A DNA stretch of 64,000 nt from Gloeotrichia echinulata CP02 (GCA_038087035.1 CP051187.1:1674001-1738000); one strand, 5' to 3'; shown: positions 34,336 through 43,750, numbered from the stretch's first letter. The notes: generated from the letters alone by a model not told the origin. Numbers and translations are program-made.

Positions 34336-36369
34336 ATGAAAAAGCGTTTATCATCGCCGCCACAGTGCCCAGATGACTTAGATCGACTACAACAATACCA
34401 AGTCAAGCTGATGCAGCATCAGGAACCACCAGCCCACCAGTTGGCACAAAAGATTAACGAAATCATCGCCAATAGTTCGGCGACAACATTGATCCTGCAA
34501 GAAATAGCCCAATTGCTAGGAGTGGTATTCCAGGTTGATTGCTGCAGCTTAGTTACAGTCATCAGCGAGGGTTCTACTGAACCAACTACTGTTAATTGGT
34601 GCGCTGGCGAATATCTCGGATTATCGCATCCAGATCAGATGTTCTCCATTGAACAGTTGTCTATAGATTTGCCAGTCATACAATGCGCTGCAGAACCCTT
34701 AAATATTGAGGACATTTCCACCATTCAGAAAAGTCTGGTAACTGGGTGTCAGTCTTTGCCATTACCTGTAAAAGCTGTTTTGGCGATTCCTACCCGAATT
34801 GGTGGCAAAAATAATGGGGTAATTCTGCTGTTGAAATTTCAAACCTATGATTGGAGTCAGTCCCAAAAAGAACTGCTCAAAGCAATCGAGCCATCTTGTG
34901 CGATCGCTTTTGCTCAAGTGGAACAATTACATCTGATTGCTTTTCAACAACAATATCTACAAAAGAGTAACCAACATCATAGCTTAATCAAGCAATTAAC
35001 TATACTAAATCGTAGCAATTTGGAGTTAAATCAAATGCTCCAACTAGTAATTACCTCTACCGCCGAATCTCTACAGGCGGATCGGGGACTACTTATATTA
35101 TTGAAATATACAGATCCTCTGTTTAAAACTCGCGCTAAAAAGCAAGTTCCTAAGGCAAAAGCGACGATCCTATGCGAATGGAATCGGGACAACAAAATCT
35201 CCTCGACTACCTCATCTAGCTTGGACGATAGGTCATTCTCGGTTGCTGAGTGTGGTTTATGTCAGCGTGTGTTTACAGATCCCGGTAAACCAGTCCTCAT
35301 TAATGACTACACAGAGCAACAGGATACCTTGACAGCGGCTGCATTGTTTGATATGGAAAAATTGCCTGCAGCGCTGTTAGTACCATTAGAAAGTCAAGGT
35401 AAAATCTTAGGATTTTTAGTCCTACAGCAAGCGGTGGCTCGCACTTGGCAAATAGCAGAATTAAATCTGGTAGAAATGGTCTGTGCCCAAGTTAGCAATG
35501 CCATTATTCAGTCACAGACATTGCGACAAGTACAAAATTTGGTAGATGAGCGCACAGCCAAGCTACAAAGCAGTCTGGAACTACAAGCCAAACTCCATGA
35601 AAGGACCAGACAATACGTTGAGCAATTGCGAGAACTCAACGAACTCAAAGATGAATTTTTGAGCAATATGAGCGATCGCCTGCGTTATCCTCTGACAAAT
35701 ATGCTGATGTCAATCCGTAATTTACGTCTGCCGGGGATAACTCCTGATCGTCAAATTAGGTACTTGGATATTCTAGAGCAAGAGTGTACCAAAGAAATTA
35801 ATTTAATTAATGACTTACTGACACTGCAAAAATTAGAGTCTCACCAAGAAGTACCCCAATTTGAACCCATTGATTTAAATCTCAAAATTAAAGATTTAGC
35901 CGCATCAATTACCAAAAAACTCGCCGATAAAGGATTAAATATTTCTGTAGATTTACCTGAGGAACCATTAACACTGCAAACCGAAATAGAAAGTTTTGAC
36001 CGCATCCTCCAAGAGTTGTTAACTAACGCCTGTAAATACTCGCACCCTGACACGACTGTTTATTTGCAAGCCACTCACCAGGTTGAACAACTGCTCGATC
36101 AAGTTATTATTAAAGTAACTAACATAGGGCATGGCATCTCACAAGAAGAAGCGACCTACATCTTTGACAAGTTCCGTCGCGGTAAAGGACGCTGGATTCC
36201 AGGTACTGGTTTGGGTCTAGCTCTAGCCAAGTCTCTGGGACAGCATTTAAATGGGAAGATAACCGTTGAGAGTAAGCAAATATCCGATTCTGATCTGAGC
36301 GAAATTTGCTTCACTCTTACTTTGCCTCAGTTTTCTGATGACAGCAAACCATATTCTAAAAGTGACTGA
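34336..36369 (+). CDS. GAF-domain sensor histidine-kinase-like protein, H-box His replaced
   Basis: A 677-residue cytoplasmic protein. Two GAF-like domains lie at about 45-200 and 225-390, followed by a coiled-coil linker, a DHp-like helix pair (about 425-500) and a complete HATPase domain. The N-box is ELLTNACKYSHPD, and the G2-type loop is RRGKGRWIPGTGLGLALAKS. The H-box that should read S-H-E-L-R-x-P-L reads SDRLRYPL, so the phosphorylated His is Asp447 and the next Glu is Arg. The codon sits inside a HIP1 octamer GCGATCGC (35672-35679). The G1 box VTNIGHGIS has Asn for Asp, common in cyanobacterial kinases. Its 3' end overlaps the SRPBCC gene by 32 bases. Probable sensor or partner of other kinases. 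Confidence 0.86.
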   Translation: MKKRLSSPPQCPDDLDRLQQYQVKLMQHQEPPAHQLAQKINEIIANSSATTLILQEIAQLLGVVFQVDCCSLVTVISEGSTEPTTVNWCAGEYLGLSHPDQMFSIEQLSIDLPVIQCAAEPLNIEDISTIQKSLVTGCQSLPLPVKAVLAIPTRIGGKNNGVILLLKFQTYDWSQSQKELLKAIEPSCAIAFAQVEQLHLIAFQQQYLQKSNQHHSLIKQLTILNRSNLELNQMLQLVITSTAESLQADRGLLILLKYTDPLFKTRAKKQVPKAKATILCEWNRDNKISSTTSSSLDDRSFSVAECGLCQRVFTDPGKPVLINDYTEQQDTLTAAALFDMEKLPAALLVPLESQGKILGFLVLQQAVARTWQIAELNLVEMVCAQVSNAIIQSQTLRQVQNLVDERTAKLQSSLELQAKLHERTRQYVEQLRELNELKDEFLSNMSDRLRYPLTNMLMSIRNLRLPGITPDRQIRYLDILEQECTKEINLINDLLTLQKLESHQEVPQFEPIDLNLKIKDLAASITKKLADKGLNISVDLPEEPLTLQTEIESFDRILQELLTNACKYSHPDTTVYLQATHQVEQLLDQVIIKVTNIGHGISQEEATYIFDKFRRGKGRWIPGTGLGLALAKSLGQHLNGKITVESKQISDSDLSEICFTLTLPQFSDDSKPYSKSD

Positions 36370-36937
36370 ACAACATACCACCACAACCGACCTTGACGCT
36401 AACCTCAAAGCGAACTTGGCAGATGCTACAGATGTTTTACCATCTGTAGCCGTCCAAGTAGATAAAATAGCAGACCGACAACGACAAATTACTGCTAAAA
36501 TTCAAATTCCCCATCCTGTGGAAACAGTTTGGCAGGTCTTGACAGATTATGAGGCTTTGGCTGAATTTATTCCCAGCCTTGCCAAGAGCCGTCTACTAGA
36601 GCATCCTCAAGGTGGTATTCGACTAGAGCAGATAGGTTCTCAACGCTTACTCAACTTCAATTTTTGTGCGCGTGTAGTTTTCGATCTCGAAGAATACTTT
36701 CCCAAAGAAATCAATTTTCGCATGGTCGAGGGAGATTTCAAAGGCTTTACTGGTAGCTGGTGTTTAGAGCCTTATTCCCTCGGTGAGCTTATGGGTACTA
36801 ATCTCTGCTACACAATCCAAGTTTGGCCTAAGCTCACTATGCCAGTCGCAATTATTGAACCACGCCTCACCAAAGATATCCGGTCAAATCTACTCGCCAT
36901 TTACCACCGTGTACAAATTATAATTAGTAATTCCTAA
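36338..36937 (+). CDS. SRPBCC/cyclase-dehydrase-fold protein
   Basis: A 199-residue protein. After a Thr/Asp-rich leader of about 50 residues comes an SRPBCC (START-like, COQ10/polyketide-cyclase) domain: ITAKIQIPHPVETVWQVLTD, YEALAEFIPSLAKSRLLEH, FKGFTGSWCLEPY and a long C-terminal helix. The fold binds hydrophobic ligands such as lipids, quinones or carotenoids. The ATG at 36338 lies inside the end of the kinase-like gene (32-base overlap), indicating joint expression. The ligand is unknown. Confidence 0.83.
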   Translation: MTANHILKVTEQHTTTTDLDANLKANLADATDVLPSVAVQVDKIADRQRQITAKIQIPHPVETVWQVLTDYEALAEFIPSLAKSRLLEHPQGGIRLEQIGSQRLLNFNFCARVVFDLEEYFPKEINFRMVEGDFKGFTGSWCLEPYSLGELMGTNLCYTIQVWPKLTMPVAIIEPRLTKDIRSNLLAIYHRVQIIISNS

Positions 36938-37057
36938 TTAAGAAATTCAGGAAGCAAGCCTTCCTTATAAATTCGTTAGGGTGGGCATTGCCCACCCTAC
37001 AATTGTTTACTTCTATAAAAAGTAAAATATAAACTTTACCTTTTACTTTTCTTTAAA

Positions 37058-37130
37058 TACCCCCAGGGGAATTCGAATCCCCGTTACCTCCGTGAAAGGG
37101 AGGTGTCCTAGGCCTCTAGACGATGGGGGC
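37058..37130 (-). tRNA. trnE: tRNA-Glu (UUC)
   Basis: On the minus strand the 73-base gene starts GCCCCCATCGTCTAGAGGCC and carries the anticodon loop CTTTCAC (anticodon UUC). It has a T-arm with TTCGAAT and the acceptor 3' strand TGGGGGT with discriminator A. D-arm, anticodon arm and acceptor pair well, apart from a G-U closing pair. This tRNA also feeds tetrapyrrole (chlorophyll, phycobilin) synthesis through glutamyl-tRNA reductase. CCA is not encoded. Confidence 0.96.
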
Positions 37131-37419
37131 GTGTGTCTCAGACCTTTTATAAATTAACCAATTTTCCAGCAGATGTCAACAGCTTTTGCTAAAAAAATTT
37201 TTCCTAGCTAAATTAGGTGCAGGTGAACAGTTGAAGCTGATGATTGCTATGTTGGCTGCTGTTTGGCAAATAGGGAAAAAATAGGGTATTATAATGAACT
37301 AAGTATGATAACACCTCTAGATTCAGTCAACAATAAAGGGTATGATGTTGTACCCCGTAGAGTTAACGTTTTCTATCCTTTACAGAAGATTTTGAAATAA
37401 ATCGCTCAAAATCTACAAC

Positions 37420-39339
37420 ATGGAAGCATCTTTTGAAATCACCCTACAAATGGTGATCACCGTTTTCGCAGGCATTAGTGCCCAAGTCCTGGCTGCATAC
37501 CTCCGAGTACCAAGCATTGTCTTGTTGCTGCTACTGGGCATTCTGCTAGGGTCTGATGGCATCGGCGTATTGCACCCGCATTTATTAGGCACTGGACTGG
37601 AAGTGATTGTCGCCTTAGCGACGGCAATAATTTTGTTTGAAGGTGGGCTGAACCTGGATTTGAGAAAGTTGGGTAGAGTTTCGGTTAGTCTACAATTGCT
37701 CGTCACTTTAGGAACGCTAATCACTCTGCTGGGCGGTAGCATGGCGGCGCATTGGCTGGGTGAATTTCCGTGGAATATAGCTTTTCTTTATGCTTCGATT
37801 GTTGTGGTTACAGGGCCAACTGTAATTAATTCCTTACTCAGACAAATTAACGTGGATCGCCAAGTGGCAACACTGTTGGAAGGGGAAGGAGTGTTAATTG
37901 ACCCTGTGGGAGCAATTCTCGCCTTCGTTGTCCTCGACACCATCTTAAATGGTGATGCTGACCCAATCAACGCCATTATCGGTCTGGCCATGCGCCTGGG
38001 TATTGGTGGCGCAATTGGTGCGGCTGGGGGTTACTTGATGAGCTTAATTTTCAAACGCGCCAATTTTCTGTCTTTTGAACTAAAAAATCTCGTGGTGCTG
38101 GCGGTGCTGTGGGGTCTGTTTACTTTAGCCCAAAGCATCCGCAGTGAATCGGGTGTCATGACAACAGTAGTCGCAGGTGCAGTATTTGCTAACTCATCGG
38201 TACCAGAAGAGCGACTCTTGCGACATTTCAAAGGTCAACTGACAATTCTGGGCGTCTCGGTGTTGTTTATCCTGTTAGCGGCTGATTTATCTATTGCTAG
38301 TGTGTTTGCCTTGGGTTGGGGCAGTTTATGGACTGTTTTGGTACTAATGTTCGTCGTTCGACCAATTAACATTTTGTTGTGTACCTTGAACAGTGACCTC
38401 AATTGGCGACAGAAACTGTTCTTAAGTTGGGTTGCACCTAGGGGAATTGTTTCTGCTTCTGTAGCTTCTTTATTTGCAATTTCACTCACACAGCGGGGTA
38501 TCAACGGTGGTGATGCGATTAAGGCTCTAGTCTTCCTGACAATTATTATGACAGTTGTCTGCCAAGGGCTAACCGCAGGCTGGGTTGCTCAATGCTTAAA
38601 AATCACCTCTCAAGAGGCTACTGGGGTGGTGATTGTCGGTTGTCATCCCTTAAGTCTTTTGATTGCCCGATTCTTTCAAGAACGGGGAGAAGATGTGGTG
38701 ATGATCGATACTGAACCGGATTTTTTTGCCCAAGCCGAAGCCCAAGAGGTGCAGGTGATTGCTAGCAGTGCGCTGGATGGTTCGGTGTTGGAAGAGGCGG
38801 GACTGGCCTCGATGGGAACTTTTTTGGCGATGACTAGTAGTGGAGAAGTGAATTTTGTCTTAGCGCAACGGGCTGCTGAGGATTTTAATCCACCTCGTGT
38901 TTTAGCAGTTTTTCCCCGTGACCCGCAAGCGACTAATGGCACAAATAATAAAGTTAATCAAGCTTTTATCCCTGATTTGGGGATTAAAACTTGGAATGAG
39001 TATTTGAATGATGGGCGAGTCAAGTTGGGGACAACCACCCTGAATGAATCAGAATTTGCCAGTCAACAGGAACATATACAGGAAAAAATTAGGGCTGGGG
39101 AGCTAGTACCCTTATTGGTAGAACGAGAAGAACGTTTGCAAGTTATGCCAGCTAACCAAGAGTGGGTAATTGGCGATCGCATTATCTACCTCTTGTATGA
39201 CCCCAGACCTAATCTTTTAAAGCGCTTATCTGGTGCTACCCAATCTACTCGCCTTTCTTTAGAAACTTTACCGGAGGTGGAAGAAGTCCCCCTAGCTAAA
39301 TTCGCTCAACTTTCTACTACTGAGGCTCCCGATGGTTGA
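37420..39339 (+). CDS. CPA1-type cation:proton antiporter with RCK domain
   Basis: A 639-residue protein. Residues about 1-390 form a 12-13-helix CPA1 antiporter with NhaP-like landmarks: FEGGLNLDLRKLGRVSVSLQ, ASIVVVTGPTVINSLLRQIN, and the ion-site helix EGVLIDPVGAILAFVVLDT. Residues about 400-520 are a TrkA-N/RCK nucleotide-binding domain (VVIVGCHPLSLLIARFFQER; VVMIDTEPDF), followed by a TrkA-C-like tail. It exchanges Na+ or K+ for H+ across a plasma or thylakoid membrane, gated by NAD(H) or nucleotides. No operon partner. ATG at 37420 chosen. Confidence 0.9.
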   Translation: MEASFEITLQMVITVFAGISAQVLAAYLRVPSIVLLLLLGILLGSDGIGVLHPHLLGTGLEVIVALATAIILFEGGLNLDLRKLGRVSVSLQLLVTLGTLITLLGGSMAAHWLGEFPWNIAFLYASIVVVTGPTVINSLLRQINVDRQVATLLEGEGVLIDPVGAILAFVVLDTILNGDADPINAIIGLAMRLGIGGAIGAAGGYLMSLIFKRANFLSFELKNLVVLAVLWGLFTLAQSIRSESGVMTTVVAGAVFANSSVPEERLLRHFKGQLTILGVSVLFILLAADLSIASVFALGWGSLWTVLVLMFVVRPINILLCTLNSDLNWRQKLFLSWVAPRGIVSASVASLFAISLTQRGINGGDAIKALVFLTIIMTVVCQGLTAGWVAQCLKITSQEATGVVIVGCHPLSLLIARFFQERGEDVVMIDTEPDFFAQAEAQEVQVIASSALDGSVLEEAGLASMGTFLAMTSSGEVNFVLAQRAAEDFNPPRVLAVFPRDPQATNGTNNKVNQAFIPDLGIKTWNEYLNDGRVKLGTTTLNESEFASQQEHIQEKIRAGELVPLLVEREERLQVMPANQEWVIGDRIIYLLYDPRPNLLKRLSGATQSTRLSLETLPEVEEVPLAKFAQLSTTEAPDG

Positions 39340-39347
39340 TTGACACT

Positions 39348-39398
39348 CCCCACCTTAGGAGTACCTTGTTCGCGCAGCGTCCCGCAGGGAAGGTGGGG
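39348..39398. repeat. Right-end hairpin of the tnpB element
   Basis: CCCCACCTT (39348-39356) pairs with AAGGTGGGG (39390-39398), with the iterated TTCGCGCAGCGTCCCGCAGGG-type palindrome in the loop. It overlaps the 3' end of tnpB, where the guide (omega/re) RNA of such elements lies. It is probably the IS200/IS605-type right end. The terminus is near 39340. Confidence 0.65.
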
Positions 39399-40593
39399 AT
39401 TCTACATTCCTCCTAGCTACTTGCTTTACCAGGGTTTCCCCAAGTAGAGTAGAGGTCGCTAGTCCTGTAGCGTTACTTCCCGGATGCCCTCCGGTAGTTT
39501 GTTTACCAAGACTTAGAATATTCAGCGCTGCATTATGATCCCTCTGCAAAACACAACCGCATTTACAAGCATGGGTGCGAACTGACAAAGATTTTTTGAC
39601 AATTACACCACAATTGCTGCAATTTTGGCTTGTATATTGCGGAGGAACAGCAACTACAACAGTTCCAAACTTAGTTGCGAAATATTCTAACCATTGGCGA
39701 AATAGAGTCCAGCCCACATCATTAATGGACTTCGCAAGACAGTGATTTTTTACCATGTTCTTAACATTTAAGTTTTCATAGGCTACTAAACTGTTAAGCT
39801 TGCATACGCAGCGTCCTAGTCTCTTAGAATGCTCATTACGTTGCCTACTTACTCTTAAATGTTTTCGAGCATATCTCACTCTCGCTTTTCGTCTTTGGTT
39901 TTTACCTTTTTCTTTTTTGTAAATCTGTCTTTGAGCGTGTTTAATTGACTTTTCGGCTTTCCTCAAGAACCTGGGATTGGGTTCATGATGTCCATTGGAA
40001 TCGGAGTAAAAATGCTCCAATCCCACATCTAGACCAATCTCACCATCACCTGTTCTTGGCTCAAGAGTCGCTTCTATATCCAAGCAGAATTGGACATAAA
40101 AACCATCTGCACGTTTAACAATTCTGACTCTCTTAATGGATTTAACTGGGTATGCATGAATATCCCACTTCCCCAATAACTTAAGCTCACCAATGCCTTT
40201 TTTATCAGTAAAGGTGATTCGTCTTTTAGTCTGATGTAAAGACCATCCACAGGTCTTATACTCAACTGAACGGTTATTTTTTTGAAACCGAGGATATCCC
40301 TTTTTACCTGATACCTTCTTTTTGCAGTTTTGATAGAACCTATCAATAGATGTCCACGCCCTTTCAGTTGCAGACTGACAAGCCATCGAGTTTAATTCCT
40401 CAACAAATTTAAACTCTTTACGCAGTGCTGTAGAGTAATTGTTTAAAGCTATTTTATTGATTTTGGACTCTCTAGGCGCATCCATCCAATAGCGGATAGC
40501 CTTGTTCCTAATGAATTGAGTTGTCAGAATAGCTTCCTCAATAGCAGTCGTCTGATTTTTATTTACTACTGCTTTGTACTCTAGTACTAGCAC
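39355..40593 (-). CDS. tnpB: TnpB RNA-guided nuclease (IS200/IS605 group)
   Basis: A 412-residue TnpB with helical N-terminus (FIRNKAIRYW; MACQSATERAWTSIDRFYQN), a split RuvC site with Asp in EIGLDVGLEHF (about 187), Glu in VAYENLNVKNM (about 272) and Asp in CVLQRDHNAALNIL (about 352), and a zinc ribbon CSNCG with CKCGC. All catalytic residues are intact, so it may be an active guide-RNA-directed DNA nuclease. No tnpA is present, so this is an IS1341-like element that needs a transposase elsewhere. The last 30 residues run through a dispersed palindrome (PPSLRDAARTRYS) and look added. Left end not identified, probably before 40630. Confidence 0.93.
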   Translation of the reverse strand: MLVLEYKAVVNKNQTTAIEEAILTTQFIRNKAIRYWMDAPRESKINKIALNNYSTALRKEFKFVEELNSMACQSATERAWTSIDRFYQNCKKKVSGKKGYPRFQKNNRSVEYKTCGWSLHQTKRRITFTDKKGIGELKLLGKWDIHAYPVKSIKRVRIVKRADGFYVQFCLDIEATLEPRTGDGEIGLDVGLEHFYSDSNGHHEPNPRFLRKAEKSIKHAQRQIYKKEKGKNQRRKARVRYARKHLRVSRQRNEHSKRLGRCVCKLNSLVAYENLNVKNMVKNHCLAKSINDVGWTLFRQWLEYFATKFGTVVVAVPPQYTSQNCSNCGVIVKKSLSVRTHACKCGCVLQRDHNAALNILSLGKQTTGGHPGSNATGLATSTLLGETLVKQVARRNVESPPSLRDAARTRYS

Positions 40594-40662
40594 TGCTTTA
40601 CCACCTCCTTGTTGATTTTGATCTACTCTAATTATAACAGTTATCAGTTAAATCCTTCATGG

Positions 40663-40750
40663 GACTGATAACTGATAACTGATAACTGATAACTGATAAC
40701 TGTTTTAATCCCCCACCATACGCTGTCAGGACTGATAACTGATAACTGTT
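40663..40750. repeat. Heptameric tandem repeat (STRR)
   Basis: Units of GATAACT/ACTGATA run tandemly for about 41 bases at 40663-40703 and again at 40730-40748, separated by unrelated DNA. Such heptamers are typical of heterocystous cyanobacteria. No function is visible. Confidence 0.8.
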
Positions 40751-40888
40751 TTAAAACCCTCGCATTGGCGAATATGAAATAGCTCATTCCTCATACATCT
40801 GTCCTCTGTCTTGCCTGCGGCAAAAATTGATTACAGATGCAATCGTCAATCGCCGCCTTACATCCCCACCGTATAGACGGATGGGGTA

Positions 40889-41521
40889 TTACGGCGTTCT
40901 GATAAAATTGCTGTTGTTGATTTCTGGTGGTGCTATGAATATTTCCTTTTCTTGCCAAAGTAAAGCAGATAAATGCACCACAGCCAGAATTATGGCAGCA
41001 ACTGAAATAATATCACTGTGAATGGCGTAAAGGTGTTCAACAGTGACGGTGCTAATGGCTCCACCACCAGTCAGGATGTCTCGCAATTGCCCACCAATGA
41101 AAGGAATTGCTTCGATAGTTCCTAGCTCAATGCTAAAACGCCAGTATCCTAATTGATCCCAACCGAGAATCATTTCTGTCCAATCTAGCCCAATGACACT
41201 TAAGGTCAAGAAAATCCCACTGATCCAAGCGGTCAACCAACTTTTGCGAAATTGCCGACCTAAAAACATCACTACAACTTGTATCAGGGCGATCGCAATG
41301 ACTGCGTTACCAGCAATATCATGGGTTTTGCGGAATAACCAGCCGTATGTTACCTCTGTATTAATCATTTTCAACGACTCATAAGCACCGCCTGCTGTGG
41401 GTTCGTAGTAAAACGACAGCAAAATGCCCGTAGTCACGTTAATCAAGCACAGGGTAAGAATCACTACAGATAATATCGTCGCCAGTCGCCGTAACATCCG
41501 CTCAAACTGGGTGCTTTGCAT
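40889..41521 (-). CDS. Divergent cytochrome b6 paralogue
   Basis: A 210-residue four-helix cytochrome b N-terminal protein, clearly homologous to PetB along its whole length (LSFYYEPTAGGAYESLKMIN; WDQLGYW; VEHLYAIHSD). By position, the heme-bp ligands H67 and H168 are present, and H183 matches the second heme-bn ligand. The first heme-bn ligand (PetB His100) is Gln81, with the usual 14-residue spacing kept. The Cys that binds heme cn (PetB Cys35) is Ile, and the PWDQ motif is GWDQ. It therefore cannot be an ordinary b6f subunit. It probably binds one heme b in the usual way. RBS GAGGGGT before the ATG. No petD follows. Confidence 0.83.
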   Translation of the reverse strand: MQSTQFERMLRRLATILSVVILTLCLINVTTGILLSFYYEPTAGGAYESLKMINTEVTYGWLFRKTHDIAGNAVIAIALIQVVVMFLGRQFRKSWLTAWISGIFLTLSVIGLDWTEMILGWDQLGYWRFSIELGTIEAIPFIGGQLRDILTGGGAISTVTVEHLYAIHSDIISVAAIILAVVHLSALLWQEKEIFIAPPEINNSNFIRTP

Positions 41522-41953
41522 GGCTAACCCCTCTTTCCTTCGCGAAAAAATGTGTACTTTTATTACGATCTTAACTAAGAAATATTAATATTTCTCATAA
41601 CTGACCACTCAGGTTAAAATTGGGCTGACGGTGAAACAGGCGACTTGAGCGAACATAGCTATATATTCAGATAGACGTGATTGCCTAAACTTGCAACTAC
41701 CATAAGTTTCTGGTTCACTGGTGGAAATCATCAACACCAAAAGTGGTAATTTTTTTAAATCTCGTCATAAAGTGCAACTTTGAAGTACAATAGTGCGTCC
41801 TTGAAAAAGGAACCCCTAGAAAAAAGCAAATCTTGCTGTTTCGAGTCCCAGCATCGGAAGTTATTATTTTTAAGGGACCATCTACCGTCATAGTATCGTG
41901 CAAGATCATTATTAATAGTCAACCGCAACTGAGCTGAGTGAACGATAACAGTT

Positions 41954-43660
41954 ATGTCTTACGTCTCCCTGCTGAAAAATATACCAGAAATCTTAAGCCA
42001 GCCAACTGGGATAGCAGCTATAGCATCTGTTGGTATCCACGGTGCTATGGCGTTGATTGTGCCTTTGATGCCTATAGACTCGAATCAAACCAAGGATTCA
42101 GCATCGAAAAAATCAGTCGGAGTGATGGAGTTAAGCCAAGCCGACCAACAGCGTCTGCCACAAGCACAAGCGGCAAACCCATCCCAATTTCCGCTACAAT
42201 CGCAATTTCCGCCATCGCCAGGAACTAGCTTCAATCCGGGTGCTTTAACGGCTTTGCCTGTGTTACCACCACCACCACCAGGATCTAGCCAGCTGGTAGT
42301 ACCTCCTATTCCCACATCTGGGGGGAACTATCGTATTTCTTCATTACCCAAAGGACAGTCTTTGCGGATAGTTCCCAGGGGAAATCTGCCATTTGATACC
42401 TCTGGTTTCAATACCAACAGCAAATTCCCCCAATCAGTGCCGCGTTTTAATGGTGGGGACATAGCAATGGGAGAAGCCCAGCCCTTACCTATCAATAAAT
42501 TACCCACAATACCAGCGGGAAGAATGCCAGATGGGTTGCCCAATACCCCATCTCCCATTCCATATGGAAGTACTCCCAATACTACTGAACAGAATAATAC
42601 CACTCCACAAACGCCCCAGTCTGGTGACGATGCATCCAAAGTAGCTCAAAACGGGGAGCTAATAGCTCGCATTGACACAACTCCACAAGTGGGGGATAAT
42701 TTAACCCTCGGACAAGATAGTATTCCCCAATGGCAGCAGGGATCGACACCAAAAACACCAGAGTTGCCTGCAAAAATCACCGGACAAGAGATCTCTAAGG
42801 TAAACTCCTATGAAGATCTCAGAAAAACCGTCCAGCAACAATACCCAAGTGCGGATGAAAAAGCTGTCATCCGTGACATAATTGCTACGGATAAACCGGG
42901 GCAGGAAGGCACAGTTATCGGTGGATTGGTGGTAGATGCTGATGGCAAGGTTTTAGACATTCAGTTCCAAGACAAGTCGGTTTCTCCTGATCTATTACAA
43001 AAAGCCAGGGAATATTTCAGCACCAATCCCCCCAAAGGACATAGCAAAACCAGCTATTACCCATTTAGCCTGCGGTTCCAAAACAACAGCAATACAGCTG
43101 GGGCTACTCAACAGCCATTGCCGGTACAGTCACTTCCTGATAAACCAGCATTAACCACGCCAGATGTCAATAGCAAACAGCCAGCGCCTGCATCGACACC
43201 TAGTGATAAACCAGCACAAACCACACCAGAAGTCAATAGCAAGCAGCCAGTTGCCGCACCGGTAACGTCTCCCAAACCATTATCCGAACTGCTAATGAGA
43301 CGCAAACAGCCAGCGCCCACACCAGCAGCTACTGAGAAACCAGCGCCAATCGCACCAGAGGTCAATAGCAAACAGCCAGCGCCTGTATCGACACCTAGCG
43401 AGAAACCAGCACAAACCACACCAGAAGTCAATAGCAAGCAGCCAGTTTCTGCGCCGGTAACGACTCGCAAACCATTATCCGAACTGCTAATCAGAAGCAA
43501 ACAGCCAGCACCCACACCAGCAGCGACTGCTACGCCGGATAACACTAGCAATCAGTCTGCGCCCACTGTAGAATCTGCTAAACAACTCATACGTCAGCTG
43601 CGTGAACTGAAGGAAAAAATAGAAAGTTCTAATTCAGAACAATCAGGGACTTCCAAATAA
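41954..43660 (+). CDS. TonB-like, proline-rich envelope protein
   Basis: A 568-residue protein with one N-terminal membrane helix (GIAAIASVGIHGAMALIVPLMP), then a long Pro/Gln/Ser-rich spacer. A TonB-type C-terminal domain near residues 275-375 contains IIATDKPGQEGTVIGGLVVD and TSYYPFSLRFQN. Another 190-residue tail follows, made of near-repeats with TTPEVNSKQPV and RKPLSELLMRR-type blocks, duplicated at about 43195-43400 and 43395-43560. It may span the periplasm to energise outer-membrane transporters. A TonB domain placed mid-protein with a repeat tail is unusual. ExbB/ExbD genes are not nearby. A strong bidirectional terminator follows. Confidence 0.75.
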   Translation: MSYVSLLKNIPEILSQPTGIAAIASVGIHGAMALIVPLMPIDSNQTKDSASKKSVGVMELSQADQQRLPQAQAANPSQFPLQSQFPPSPGTSFNPGALTALPVLPPPPPGSSQLVVPPIPTSGGNYRISSLPKGQSLRIVPRGNLPFDTSGFNTNSKFPQSVPRFNGGDIAMGEAQPLPINKLPTIPAGRMPDGLPNTPSPIPYGSTPNTTEQNNTTPQTPQSGDDASKVAQNGELIARIDTTPQVGDNLTLGQDSIPQWQQGSTPKTPELPAKITGQEISKVNSYEDLRKTVQQQYPSADEKAVIRDIIATDKPGQEGTVIGGLVVDADGKVLDIQFQDKSVSPDLLQKAREYFSTNPPKGHSKTSYYPFSLRFQNNSNTAGATQQPLPVQSLPDKPALTTPDVNSKQPAPASTPSDKPAQTTPEVNSKQPVAAPVTSPKPLSELLMRRKQPAPTPAATEKPAPIAPEVNSKQPAPVSTPSEKPAQTTPEVNSKQPVSAPVTTRKPLSELLIRSKQPAPTPAATATPDNTSNQSAPTVESAKQLIRQLRELKEKIESSNSEQSGTSK

Positions 43661-43703
43661 AAAATATTTAATCGGAACCGTTGACAGTTGACTGTTGATG
43701 ACC

Positions 43704-43735
43704 AAAAACTCCACCCCCTTGTGGGTGGAGTTTTT
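43704..43735. terminator. Bidirectional Rho-independent terminator
   Basis: ACTCCACCC (43708-43716) pairs with GGGTGGAGT (43723-43731), with A-runs and T-runs on both sides. It serves both the TonB-like gene (plus) and the cytochrome c6 gene (minus). Confidence 0.9.
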
Positions 43736-43750
43736 GATTGAGAATTGCTC

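Noticed and set aside
34182..34406. 74-codon minus-strand frame before the kinase
   Set aside because: It overlaps the kinase start in antisense and has no RBS or recognisable domain.
37413..38942. Several minus-strand frames in the antiporter gene
   Set aside because: All are antisense shadows of a well supported 639-codon gene.
40889..41521. Functional petB of the b6f complex
   Set aside because: The heme-bn His and heme-cn Cys are absent and no petD follows, so it is a paralogue.
43108..43551. 147-codon minus-strand frame (Leu/Gly/Cys-rich)
   Set aside because: Antisense of the repeat tail of the TonB-like gene. The repeat keeps the frame open.
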